From NCBI GenBank assembly GCA_021205695.1, contig JAJPXB010000019.1, forward strand, positions 22,544 through 86,543: a stretch of 64,000 nucleotides of DNA, written 5' to 3'. A program made the position numbers and the translations under genes. This document shows, piece after piece, positions 53,670 through 62,364 of the stretch. Position 1 is the first letter of the stretch. Each line of letters opens with the position of its first letter. Source of the DNA: Clostridiales bacterium (GTDB lineage Bacteria; Bacillota; Clostridia; Oscillospirales; Oscillospiraceae). Under the pieces are notes generated by a model. It was given only the letters and a program-made list of their open reading frames with translations. It had not been told where the DNA came from and searched no databases.

Positions 53670-54557
53670 TCACGAGAGAAACAGATCCACATCCTCCACT
53701 GTCAGCCCTTCCTGGAGGGTCAGGTCGATGCCGTAGCCGATGACCTTGGCGATGTCCGACACCAGCACGTCGATGTCCTTGGGCGTCACCAGCATGCCGG
53801 AAAGACCCCCGTCTGCGGATGGCCCCGGCTGTTCGCCGGTGAGGTCGGCGGCCAGGGTGGCGGCGTCCACCACCGTGGGGACGCCCAGGGCGACGACGGG
53901 GACGCCCAGCGTCTCCCGGTTCAGGGCCTGCCGGGCGTTGCCCACCCCGGAGCCGGGGATGATGCCGGTGTCTGCGATCTGCACCGTGGAGCACAGCCGC
54001 CGGACAGACCGGGCGGCCAGGGCGTCCACGGCGATGACCAGGCCCGGCCGAAGCCGATCGGCCAGCGCACGAACCACCTCGCCGCTCTCCACGCCGGTGG
54101 TGCCCAGTACCCCGGCGGCCAGAGCCGCCACCGGGCGGAAAGGGGCGAACCGTTCCGGCTCCTGCGCCACCAGATGGCGGGTGACCATGGTGTGATCCAC
54201 CGCCCGGGGGCCCACGGCGTCCGGCGTGACCAGCCGGTTGCCCAGCCCCACCACCAGGACGGAGGGCTCCTCCGGCTCACGGGGCAGAAGGCTGCCCAGC
54301 TCACTCGCCACCGCCCGGGCTGCCCGGGGAAAGGCGTCTGACTCCCGGCGGAGCAGCCCCTCCAGATCCAGGGTCAGATAGCGTCCCTGGGGCTTGCCCA
54401 CCGCCTTTGCCCCCTCCGGGCTGGTGATGTCCACCCGGGTCACCTGGTAGCCCTGGTCGGTGTAGACCTGCTCTCTCACTCCGGGGAGGGGCGGCCTCCC
54501 CTGACGGGCGAGCTGTCGGGCGGCTTCTACCGCCAGGTCGGTGCGCGGAACAGCCAT
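53670..54557 (-). CDS. gpr: Spore protease GPR
   Basis: Germination protease that degrades small acid-soluble spore proteins after spore outgrowth begins. 295 residues. The family signatures include RTDLAVEA at the N-terminus, VLVVGLGNRLVTPDAVGPRAV, GTTGVESGE and SGVGNARQAL. The known zymogen cleavage site lies just before a similar RTDLA segment; here only four residues (MAVP) precede it, so the pro-sequence would be unusually short unless GTG 54608 is used. ATG 54557 has a GGGAGGG site. It confirms, with spo0A, an endospore former. Confidence 0.93.
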   Translation of the reverse strand: MAVPRTDLAVEAARQLARQGRPPLPGVREQVYTDQGYQVTRVDITSPEGAKAVGKPQGRYLTLDLEGLLRRESDAFPRAARAVASELGSLLPREPEEPSVLVVGLGNRLVTPDAVGPRAVDHTMVTRHLVAQEPERFAPFRPVAALAAGVLGTTGVESGEVVRALADRLRPGLVIAVDALAARSVRRLCSTVQIADTGIIPGSGVGNARQALNRETLGVPVVALGVPTVVDAATLAADLTGEQPGPSADGGLSGMLVTPKDIDVLVSDIAKVIGYGIDLTLQEGLTVEDVDLFLS

Positions 54558-54654
54558 TTTTATCCCTCCCAAACCGCATAGGCGCTTGCGTTCAGTGTCC
54601 CCGGTCACGGGACGGTTATCCCTGGCGGACGCCTAAATTTTTTTGGAAAAACAG

Positions 54655-54683
54655 TTGCTTTTTTCCGGGAGAGATGATAGAAT
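54655..54683 (+). promoter_or_regulatory. Promoter of rpsT
   Basis: TTGCTT, a 17-base spacer and TAGAAT, about 50 bases before the TTG start. Confidence 0.72.
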
Positions 54684-54735
54684 ACATAATCGCACAGGAT
54701 TCGTGTACAACTTGCTATTAGAGGAGGTGTTTGGT

Positions 54736-55002
54736 TTGCCGAATATTAAGTCTGCCAAGAAGCGTGTCAAGGTGAATGCGGCCAAGGCCCTGCAGAACAA
54801 GGCTGCGAAATCCGCCATGAAGACTTCCCTGAAAAAGTTTGATGCCGCCGTGGCCGATGGCAACCGCAGCGAGGCTGATAGCGCCTACAAAGCTGCCGTG
54901 AAGACTGTGGACAAGGCTGCCGCCAAGGGCCTGATCCACAAGAACAAGGCTGCAAACAAAAAGAGCCAGATGACTATCAAGCTGAATGCTGTTCAGGGCT
55001 GA
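54736..55002 (+). CDS. rpsT: 30S ribosomal protein S20
   Basis: 88 basic residues beginning PNIKSAKKRVKVN after the initiator, with the S20 pattern KTSLKKFDAAV and GLIHKNKAANKKSQM. It binds 16S rRNA in the small subunit. The start is TTG 54736 with GAGGAGGTG upstream; the track's ATG 54643 overlaps the promoter. A UUG start is also used by E. coli rpsT, where it matters for autoregulation. Single gene with its own promoter and terminator; it lies divergent to gpr, as in other Firmicutes. Confidence 0.96.
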   Translation: MPNIKSAKKRVKVNAAKALQNKAAKSAMKTSLKKFDAAVADGNRSEADSAYKAAVKTVDKAAAKGLIHKNKAANKKSQMTIKLNAVQG

Positions 55003-55026
55003 TTGTGATAAACTGGTACTGCACCA

Positions 55027-55055
55027 AACCGTCTGCCAAAAGCAGACGGTTTTTT
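55027..55055 (+). terminator. Terminator after rpsT
   Basis: AACCGTCTGC/GCAGACGGTT stem (10 bp), a 5-base loop and a T-run. Confidence 0.93.
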
Positions 55056-55118
55056 GGTAAACAGGCGGCATATACTGGGACGGAGCAGACGACCGCCCGG
55101 AAAGGGGAGAAGAACGCA

Positions 55119-55994
55119 TTGAACAAGTGGAAGGACAAAACCGCGGTACAGTTCAGCCTGGAGCTGGTGCGGATCTATCTGGACAAGCGCATCTCCCGGG
55201 CCAGTGCGCAGCTGGCCTACTATATGCTGCTGAGCGTCTTTCCGGTGCTGATGGTGATCTCTACCATTCTTGGTATGCTGCCCATCGAAGACTCTGACGT
55301 GCTCAACCGCATTTTAACCGCAGTCCCCTCCACCATAGGCGCCATTTTGGAGGACTATCTGGCCTATGTGACGGAAAATCAGAGCGCAGCGCTCCTCAGC
55401 GGCGGCGTTGTCATGACCCTGACCGCCTCCTCGGCGGCCTTCCGGGGGCTGATGGACATCTTCGGCGAGATCTTCGGCGAGCGCGTCCGGGGCGGCGCCC
55501 TGGGCGTGGTGTTCTCCGTTCTCATGTCGCTGGGTATGCTCATTATGATCTATGGCGCGCTGCTCACCGTGCTGCTGGGCGACTGGCTGCTGGACGCCGT
55601 CCGGGTGCTGCTGGATATTCCGGTGCTTCACTATGGCTGGCGGCTGATCCAGATCGTGATGCCCTTTGCCGTCATCTTTCTGTTCCTGACCCTGATCTAC
55701 CGGATCACTGCCCGCACGCCCCGGCACAAGCGCACCATCTGCCCCGGCGCCCTGCTGACCTCTGTCATCCTGGTGGTGGCCACCATTATCTTCTCGCAGT
55801 TCATCACCGCCTCCGGCCGATACACCACGGTGTACGGCTCTCTGGCATCGGTGATCATTTTGATGGTCTGGCTGTTTCTGTGCGGCAATATTGTCATTAT
55901 GGGGAATGTGTTCAATTTCGTCTGGGCCAACTTTGAGGACAAGTACGGCACCGGAAGGCTGCCCCATCTCCACCTCTCCAAAAAAGAGAAGTGA
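55119..55994 (+). CDS. YihY/BrkB-family membrane protein
   Basis: 291 residues with about six helices. The family patterns RASAQLAYYMLLSVFPVLMV, SSAAFRGLMDIFGEIFG and YGSLASVIILMVWLFLCGNIV are present. These proteins were once called RNase BN by mistake; their real role is unknown and may be in envelope transport. The start is TTG 55119 after AAAGGGGAGA, since no ATG gives a reasonable N-terminus. No clear promoter was seen, so read-through from rpsT is possible. Confidence 0.85.
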   Translation: MNKWKDKTAVQFSLELVRIYLDKRISRASAQLAYYMLLSVFPVLMVISTILGMLPIEDSDVLNRILTAVPSTIGAILEDYLAYVTENQSAALLSGGVVMTLTASSAAFRGLMDIFGEIFGERVRGGALGVVFSVLMSLGMLIMIYGALLTVLLGDWLLDAVRVLLDIPVLHYGWRLIQIVMPFAVIFLFLTLIYRITARTPRHKRTICPGALLTSVILVVATIIFSQFITASGRYTTVYGSLASVIILMVWLFLCGNIVIMGNVFNFVWANFEDKYGTGRLPHLHLSKKEK

Positions 55995-56010
55995 CAGCGC
56001 CAGCGCTGAG

Positions 56011-56058
56011 ACATCAAAACGGCCCCCGTACGCTGCTGTACGGAGGCCGTTTTGATGT
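56011..56058. terminator. Bidirectional terminator between yihY and the amidase gene
   Basis: ACATCAAAACGGCC and GGCCGTTTTGATGT flank an inner CGTAC/GTACG stem. A and T tracts on both sides allow termination in both directions, and both flanking genes end here. Confidence 0.92.
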
Positions 56059-56061
56059 ATG

Positions 56062-57051
56062 CTACTGCGTGTCGGCGACGACGGCTTCCTCCTGGACCTC
56101 CGCCTCGTCGCCGGATACGGCCACGCCCTGAGCGGCAAAGTAGGCGTCTATGCCGTCGGCGATGCCGGAGGCGATCTTCTCCTGGTAAGCATCGGTGGCC
56201 ATGAGCTGATCCTCCGTGGGATTGGTCATGTAGCCCACCTCCACGATGGTCACGGGCACCTGGCACCAGTTGATGCCGGTCATGGTGTCCGTCTCCCAGA
56301 CGTACTCCTTTTTGCAGCCGGTGGCGGCCACCAGAGCGTCCAGCACCGCCTCAGACAGTGCCCGGGACTGCTCGTACAGGTCGCCGTTATAGGGGTTGGA
56401 GGCGGTCTGGCAGATGGTCATGGCGCCGTTGGCAGAGCTGTCCTCCGAGCCGTTGGCGTGTACCCGGATAAAGGCGTCTGCCCCGGCCTCGTTGGCGATC
56501 TGGCTCCGCTCGGCGTTGCTGATGTCCACGTCGTTTTCCGTCCGCACCATCAGGACCTCATAGCCCCGGCTCTCCAGCTCGGCCTGGAGCTTCAGGGAGA
56601 TTTCCAGGGTCAGCTCGTATTCGTAAAGCCCGGTGGTGGTCCCGTGCGTCCCTCCCGCTACCTTGGCCTTTGTGGTGGAGGAGCCGGGGCCGATGGGCTC
56701 TTTTTCCGTGTTGGCCTTGCTCTGATGCCCTGCGTCGATACAGATCAGGAGCGGCTCTGTATCCGCCCCGTCCCCGTCGTCCTGGGCCGTTTCCCCGTCC
56801 TCCTCCGGGTCAGAGTCCGCTTCCTCTGGGGCGGCGTCCTCCTCCGCAGCCTGGGCCGCCTCCTGGGCGGCCTGATTTGCCTGCTCCTGGGCGTCGGCGT
56901 CCTCCGCCGGGACGATCTCCTCCCCGGCGGCATCCGCTTCGTCGGCGGCGGAGGCCGAATCCTCCTCGGCCTGTCCCTGATCGGCTGCCCCCTGGCTGCA
57001 GCCGACGCATACCAGCAGCACCACAAGCAGCAGCATCAGTATTTTCCTCAT
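56062..57051 (-). CDS. N-acetylmuramoyl-L-alanine amidase (Amidase_3), lipoprotein
   Basis: 329 residues. Lipobox VCVGC after a short signal peptide, then an Asp/Glu/Ala-rich linker of about 90 residues. The catalytic domain starts [36 protein letters not shown] carries the second zinc His, and [16 protein letters not shown] the catalytic Glu. It should cleave the amide between muramic acid and L-alanine in peptidoglycan, from a membrane anchor. ATG 57051 is used; the track adds 24 residues. Own promoter at 57095-57123. Confidence 0.92.
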   Translation of the reverse strand: MRKILMLLLVVLLVCVGCSQGAADQGQAEEDSASAADEADAAGEEIVPAEDADAQEQANQAAQEAAQAAEEDAAPEEADSDPEEDGETAQDDGDGADTEPLLICIDAGHQSKANTEKEPIGPGSSTTKAKVAGGTHGTTTGLYEYELTLEISLKLQAELESRGYEVLMVRTENDVDISNAERSQIANEAGADAFIRVHANGSEDSSANGAMTICQTASNPYNGDLYEQSRALSEAVLDALVAATGCKKEYVWETDTMTGINWCQVPVTIVEVGYMTNPTEDQLMATDAYQEKIASGIADGIDAYFAAQGVAVSGDEAEVQEEAVVADTQ

Positions 57052-57094
57052 CTCAATTCCTCCCTCTCCGGACCGGCACGGCCTTTTCGTATGT

Positions 57095-57123
57095 ATTGTA
57101 CCATTTTTTGTCCCGGGGAGCAA
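57095..57123 (-). promoter_or_regulatory. Promoter of the amidase gene
   Basis: On the minus strand: TTGCTC, a 17-base spacer and TACAAT, about 45 bases upstream of the start. Confidence 0.78.
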
Positions 57124-57243
57124 TCCATTCTCTGTTCCGAAAGAATATCGCTGTTTCTGAATACCTTTTCAGGAGAACGGCCCCTATCGTCACCGGCAAT
57201 TATGAAATTTCCCGGGAGAGGCGAAAAAAACGGGGCGGAATCC

Positions 57244-57272
57244 TTGCAATTTCTGCCCCGAACCGCTATACT
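57244..57272 (+). promoter_or_regulatory. Promoter of tatD
   Basis: TTGCAA, a 17-base spacer and TATACT. The -35 lies between the arms of a CGGGGC/GCCCCG inverted repeat, a possible operator. Confidence 0.75.
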
Positions 57273-57325
57273 GTTATTATCTCACCCAGCGCCCTGCCGG
57301 GACAGGGGAGAAACGGAGGCCGCTC

Positions 57326-58117
57326 ATGTACTTCGACACCCACGCCCACTACGACAGCAGCGCGTTCCGCTCTGACCGGGAGACGCTGCTGAATACTCTG
57401 CCGGAGGCGGGGGTAGAGCTGGTGCTGAACCCCGGCTGCGAGTTGGAGAGCTCTCAGGCGGCGGTGTCCTATGCCCACACCTGGCCCCATGTCTATGCCG
57501 CCGTGGGCTTTCACCCCTCTGACATTGAAAAGCTCACCGACAGCAGTCTGGAGGCGCTCCGCAGCCTGGCCGCCGACCCGAAGGTGAAGGCCATCGGCGA
57601 GGTGGGGCTGGACTACTACTGGGAGGACTACGCCAGCCACGAGACGCAAAAAGCGGGGCTGGCCCGCCAGATGGCTCTGGCGGAGGAGCTGGATCTCCCC
57701 ATCATTTTTCACGACCGGGAGGCCCATGGGGACGCCATGGAGATGGTGCGGGCCTTTCCCAATGTCCGGGGCGTCTTTCACTGCTACTCCGGCAGCGTGG
57801 AACAGGCCAGAGAGCTGGTCGACCGGGGCTGGATGATCTCCTTTACCGGCGCGCTGACCTTTCCCAATGCGAAACGTCCCCCGGAGGTGGCGGCCGCCAT
57901 CCCTCTGGAATCCATCATGATCGAGACAGACGCTCCCTATATGATTCCCTATCCCCGCCGACCGGAGGACAAACAGCTCCGGCGAAACTCGTCCCTCCGG
58001 GTGTATCAGGTGGCCCAACGGCTGGCGGAGATCAGGGGCCTGCCCCTGGAGGAGGTCGCCCGGATCACCACGGAAAACGGGAAGCGGTTCTTCCGCATCG
58101 ACGGCCCCTCTCTGTGA
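57326..58117 (+). CDS. TatD-family metal-dependent DNase
   Basis: 263 residues, TIM-barrel metallohydrolase. Metal ligands are in FDTHAHYD, AIGEVGLDYYW, IIFHDREAH, FHCYSG and ETDAPYM, so the full set is present. TatD proteins act as 3'-5' exonucleases in DNA repair. GGGGAGA precedes the ATG. Its neighbours do not suggest a special role. Confidence 0.9.
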   Translation: MYFDTHAHYDSSAFRSDRETLLNTLPEAGVELVLNPGCELESSQAAVSYAHTWPHVYAAVGFHPSDIEKLTDSSLEALRSLAADPKVKAIGEVGLDYYWEDYASHETQKAGLARQMALAEELDLPIIFHDREAHGDAMEMVRAFPNVRGVFHCYSGSVEQARELVDRGWMISFTGALTFPNAKRPPEVAAAIPLESIMIETDAPYMIPYPRRPEDKQLRRNSSLRVYQVAQRLAEIRGLPLEEVARITTENGKRFFRIDGPSL

Positions 58118-58195
58118 CCAGGGGAAACAGGGAATAAACGATTTCATTATCTGCGGCTAAAGAAAATCTGAAGAACAGAAGAAGGAGTATCTATT

Positions 58196-61100
58196 ATGAA
58201 GCATCCCATATTGACCCGTTTTGTCTGCCTGCTTCTGACGTCGGTCATGCTGCTCACCTATCCGGCCTCAGCTGCAGAGGTCGCTGCGCTGACGGATACG
58301 GAAACGGCCACCGCCGATTCCTCCAATCCCTTCGACGACAGCTCCATTGAGGAGGCCTCCGACGGGGCCGCCGTGGAGGATGGGCTGGAGACTGCCGAAG
58401 AATCCGCCTCTGATGCGGAGACAGAGGGAGCAGAAGAGGAGCCTGTCTATCTGGACAGCGACGGGAACTATCTGGCCCCTGAGGAGCTGGTGGTCTATGT
58501 GACCAGCTATCTGACCGAGGGCAAGAATGCCCGGACCGACACCTCCTATACCGGCATCGTGGCCTTCTATGACTACAACGAGACGGATGAGGAGGAGATG
58601 CTGGACAATCCCTATTTCTTCTACTATAAGGACGGCGTACTCCAGGACGAGGAGGAGCTGTACATCTCCTCCGACCGGTTCCTGAATCTCACCAGCGCGC
58701 CCACCACTGCGGCGGCGGCCTCTGTCAGCGACCTGGATGAGGACACCGCGGTGTACTCCGCCGAGGAGGTCTATGTGGACTACCTGGACGAGGAGATCAC
58801 CGAGCATCCGGACTATCTTTTTGCCTTTAATGTGGAGGGCCAGGAAAACGGCCTCTACACCGGCTACAGCGAGGCAATGACCGCCGTCTATGAGGCGGGA
58901 GAGACTGTGGTCGTGACCGGCGTCACCCTGACCCAGGGCACGGACGGCAAGACGCCCACCCTCACCTGGTCTGCCGTATCCGGCGCTGCCAGCTACAAGA
59001 TCTATCGCAAGACTGGATCGGGGAGCTGGTCCGTCCTGTCCTCCAACATCAGCTCTACCAGCTATACCGACGCCAAGGCCACTACCAGTGGCACCACATA
59101 TTCCTACTATGTGACCGCCGTCTTGTCTGACAGTTCCGAGACGTCTGCCAGCGACACCGTGACCTACACCTATTACAAGACGCCGACGAACGTCAAGGCG
59201 GCCAACGCCGCAGGTGGGGTCAAGGTTTCCTGGAGCAGCGTCAGCGGCGCCACCGGCTACCGCATCCTTCGTCAGGCCTCCGGCAGCTCCACCTGGACGA
59301 CGGTGGGCGACGTCTCCGGCGCCACCTCCTATGTGGACACCAGCGCCTCCAGCAACAAGACCTACAGCTATACCGTCCGGGCCTACTTTGGCTCCAAGTC
59401 CTCCAGCAGGGAGGACTATACCGTCAATGTCTGGAGCGGTGTCTCCTCCTCTGTCAGCGTGTACTATCTGGCTGCGCCGGTGATTTCCGATGTCTCCAGC
59501 TCTTCGGAAGGCCTGGTCATCAGTTGGTCGAGTGTTGCCGGAGCGACCTCCTACCGGGTGTATTATCGGGTTGTCGGTGATTCCAGCTGGGCGGGTCATG
59601 TGACAGTCAAGGGCACCAGTTATACCTATACCAAGGCGGTTGCCGGAACATCCTATTACTTTACGGTGATTGCAGATAACGCGAACAATGGCAGCTACAG
59701 CTCTTATTATGACCCGGTCGGCGATACCGCCCAGTCGATCACCTACCATGGTATCCCCAGTGTTACCCTGAAGACGGTGGAAAAGGGCGTTCAGGTTACC
59801 TGGACGAAGGATGCCGCCGCCACAAAATACCGCATTTGGCGCAAGACCGGCAGTTCTACATGGACTGTGATTACAACAGTTACCGGTAGCACCTCCTCTT
59901 ATGTGGATACAACAGCAGTCTCCGGGACGACCTATTACTATACGGTTCGAGCTTATTATGGAAATGATACCAATTATAGCTCCAATAGCTGGAGCAGTTA
60001 TCGAAGCTCCTCTGCGCTGACTTTTTTGAGTGCCCCTAAATTGGGTACGCCAGACTCTGAAAGCGGTGGCATGCGGATCAGCTGGGAGAAGGTTTCCGGT
60101 GCCAGCGGATATATTATTTATCGCAAGGGCACCTCTGACACCAGTTGGACCCGAATTGCCACTGTCTCCGGAGGCTCCACCACCAGCTACCTCTATACAG
60201 GGGTTAAGGACGACAGTACATACTATTATACCGTCAAGGCATATACAACAGATTCCAAGGGCAATACTTTTGATAGCTACTGGCAGACGCCTTCGACAGC
60301 CTATACCTATCATGCTGCACCAAGCGTCAGCATGGCTTGCGCAAATAACGGTATAAAAATCACGTGGACGCTCTCATCTGGCGCTACTGGTTATCGAATT
60401 TATCGGGAACAAAGCGGTAAGAGGACGATTGTTGCCAACATTTCAGCCAAATCGCTTTCCTCTGGGGCTACCACTGGCTCTTATGTAGATTCCAGCGCCA
60501 ATCTCAGCAGCGGAACGACCTACCAGTACACCGTCCGCGCCTATTACGGCAATGGAGACATTGCGTCGGTCGCTGTTGATAAGCTGAACAATTGGAGTGC
60601 ATACATCTACAAGAGCTTCACCTATCTGGCTACCCCGGTTATTCCCACTACAGTGGAAAATAATACATCTGACACCAACGGTATTAAAGTCACATGGAGC
60701 AAGGTGACCGGAGCGGCAGGATATTTCATCTATCGGAAGACCTCTGCTTCCGGCAGTTGGACTCGGATCGCTACCGTAAGTAGCGGCTCCACCACTGTCT
60801 ACCTGGATACTTCGGTGAGCAGTCTGTCCGCGGGTACGACCTGTTACTACACCGTGCGCGCCTTTGACTCCACTAAGAACTGTTGGAGCTACTATAACAA
60901 CACAGGCAGCGTGTGTGTCTATCTGCCTATGGTGGAGAATTTGACTGTCGGCACCCCCTCCTCCAGTGGGACGAAGATTACCTGGAGCAAGGTCAGCGGG
61001 GCCAGCTCCTATGTCGTGTACCGCCGGAAGAGCAGCAGCAGCTCATGGTCCCGGCTGGGAACGGTCACAACCAACAGCTACACCGATACGACGGTCACCA

Positions 61101-62020
61101 GCAAGAGCACGCTCTATTTTTACACGATTGTGGCAGTCGGCACCGCCTCGGTCAGTGGCAAAACGGTTAGTTTCCGGGGCACCTACGATAAGACCGGCAG
61201 TTCCTTTGCCATCAGCTGGTCCGGCAGCGAGCGGAACACCTGGGTAAAAAAGGACGGCAAGCAGTACTATGTGGAGTCCAACGGCACCCTGGCTACCGGC
61301 TGGCAGTACAAGACCCGTAACGGCAGCACCTATAAGTATTATTTCGATGTTGAGACCGGTGAGCTGGTGACCAATCTTTACGCCTATTTCGGAAAGAGCT
61401 ACCGGGATGTGAAGTTCCGGATTGTCACCTGTGTCTGCTCAAACAACAGCACGCCCAGCTATACGGCGATCTACCTCTACAACAGCGACACAGGAGCCTA
61501 TGACACTCCGGCGGCGGCGTGGCGCAGCGTCGGAAGCATCAGCAAGACGGTAGCCCGCTGGAGCAGTCTGTATCTGGCTGCCAACGGCGGACAGAGGTGG
61601 CTGCACGGCGATTTCGAGGGAGCTTCCTATGAGCAGTACGCAGTGTATATTCACGGAACGCCCAGTTGGTTCCACTCGATTCTGTACAGAACGGAGAGCA
61701 ACCGGAATATGTCGGCCTCCACATACAATGGCCTGGAGAACAATAACAATAGCACCGGCGCCTGTATTCGTATGCAGTCAATCTACGCGTTCCTGATTTC
61801 CGATCTGACAAAGAACGGTTACGGAAAGACACACCGTACGCCGGTGATCCTTTATAAGACCAGCTCGGTCAGCGCGTTTGGCGTACCTCATCTGAACAAG
61901 ATCTCCACCAGCAGAAAGACCGACCCCACCGATCCGGACATCACCGGCAAGTTCTTCTATGCGACCACCCTCTATGGCATCAGTACGACCGCCAGCTCCA
62001 CGACCTGGGTCTACTATTGA
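58196..62020 (+). CDS. Secreted multi-Fn3 protein with a C-terminal L,D-transpeptidase-like domain
   Basis: 1274 residues. Signal peptide (ending about PASAAEV), an acidic N-terminal region to about residue 235, eight Fn3-like repeats of 85-105 residues (each with SWSxVxGATxYRIYRK and YYYTVRAYYG), then WVKKDGKQYYVESNGTLATGW, like a cell-wall-binding repeat, near 1014. The last 200 residues resemble YkuD: H1153 in YIHGTP, then ACIRM with C1190 and R1192, where typical enzymes have SxGCxR. It probably cross-links or anchors at the wall. Base composition drops in the repeats at about 59.5-60.7 kb. SD AAGGAG. Confidence 0.82.
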   Translation: MKHPILTRFVCLLLTSVMLLTYPASAAEVAALTDTETATADSSNPFDDSSIEEASDGAAVEDGLETAEESASDAETEGAEEEPVYLDSDGNYLAPEELVVYVTSYLTEGKNARTDTSYTGIVAFYDYNETDEEEMLDNPYFFYYKDGVLQDEEELYISSDRFLNLTSAPTTAAAASVSDLDEDTAVYSAEEVYVDYLDEEITEHPDYLFAFNVEGQENGLYTGYSEAMTAVYEAGETVVVTGVTLTQGTDGKTPTLTWSAVSGAASYKIYRKTGSGSWSVLSSNISSTSYTDAKATTSGTTYSYYVTAVLSDSSETSASDTVTYTYYKTPTNVKAANAAGGVKVSWSSVSGATGYRILRQASGSSTWTTVGDVSGATSYVDTSASSNKTYSYTVRAYFGSKSSSREDYTVNVWSGVSSSVSVYYLAAPVISDVSSSSEGLVISWSSVAGATSYRVYYRVVGDSSWAGHVTVKGTSYTYTKAVAGTSYYFTVIADNANNGSYSSYYDPVGDTAQSITYHGIPSVTLKTVEKGVQVTWTKDAAATKYRIWRKTGSSTWTVITTVTGSTSSYVDTTAVSGTTYYYTVRAYYGNDTNYSSNSWSSYRSSSALTFLSAPKLGTPDSESGGMRISWEKVSGASGYIIYRKGTSDTSWTRIATVSGGSTTSYLYTGVKDDSTYYYTVKAYTTDSKGNTFDSYWQTPSTAYTYHAAPSVSMACANNGIKITWTLSSGATGYRIYREQSGKRTIVANISAKSLSSGATTGSYVDSSANLSSGTTYQYTVRAYYGNGDIASVAVDKLNNWSAYIYKSFTYLATPVIPTTVENNTSDTNGIKVTWSKVTGAAGYFIYRKTSASGSWTRIATVSSGSTTVYLDTSVSSLSAGTTCYYTVRAFDSTKNCWSYYNNTGSVCVYLPMVENLTVGTPSSSGTKITWSKVSGASSYVVYRRKSSSSSWSRLGTVTTNSYTDTTVTSKSTLYFYTIVAVGTASVSGKTVSFRGTYDKTGSSFAISWSGSERNTWVKKDGKQYYVESNGTLATGWQYKTRNGSTYKYYFDVETGELVTNLYAYFGKSYRDVKFRIVTCVCSNNSTPSYTAIYLYNSDTGAYDTPAAAWRSVGSISKTVARWSSLYLAANGGQRWLHGDFEGASYEQYAVYIHGTPSWFHSILYRTESNRNMSASTYNGLENNNNSTGACIRMQSIYAFLISDLTKNGYGKTHRTPVILYKTSSVSAFGVPHLNKISTSRKTDPTDPDITGKFFYATTLYGISTTASSTTWVYY

Positions 62021-62053
62021 TCCCTCGAGCGGGTGAACGGAAACCGTTATCTG

Positions 62054-62086
62054 AAAAGCCCTGCGCATTGCTGCGCAGGGCTTTTT
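62054..62086 (+). terminator. Terminator after the multi-Fn3 gene
   Basis: A 14-bp stem AAAAGCCCTGCGCA/TGCGCAGGGCTTTT with a 4-base loop and a T-run. Confidence 0.93.
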
Positions 62087-62364
62087 CCCGACAGGCGGCC
62101 CCGCGCCGCCGGACGAAACAACAACGGGCGGCAACTGAAAACAGGAACGTGTAAGAGCACTATGATTGCCGCCCTTTGCCCTGGATTATCTACGGTTCAA
62201 ACTGATACCCTGGGAGCGAAGCATGCCAGAGCATAGGGGGTCCGCTCCCGGACCAGGCGTCGGTACGATCCCCGTCAACCCATCGGCAGAGGAATTTGAA
62301 TCACGACGAAACCGCACCTCCCTGCCCGCTCCGGCATAGGCTGGAGCAGCAAGGAGGTCTGCAT
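62087..62364 (+). other. Leader region of asnB
   Basis: With the terminator, the gap to asnB is 344 bases and has no credible gene. It contains GGGCGGCAA (62126-62134) paired with TTGCCGCCC (62166-62174) around a 31-base loop, a GGTCCG/CGGACC hairpin, and a GCTCC/GGAGC pairing just before the AAGGAGG site. No convincing promoter, T-box or other known riboswitch was recognised. Confidence 0.5.

Noticed and set aside
58268-60313. 681-residue minus-strand ORF opposite the Fn3 gene
   Set aside because: Antisense shadow of repetitive Ser/Thr/Tyr codons; low complexity and no start signal.
62160-62300. T-box or tRNA-like element before asnB
   Set aside because: The TGGNACC-type T-box core and a terminator are absent, and no cloverleaf with matching arms could be drawn around GGTTCAAAC.
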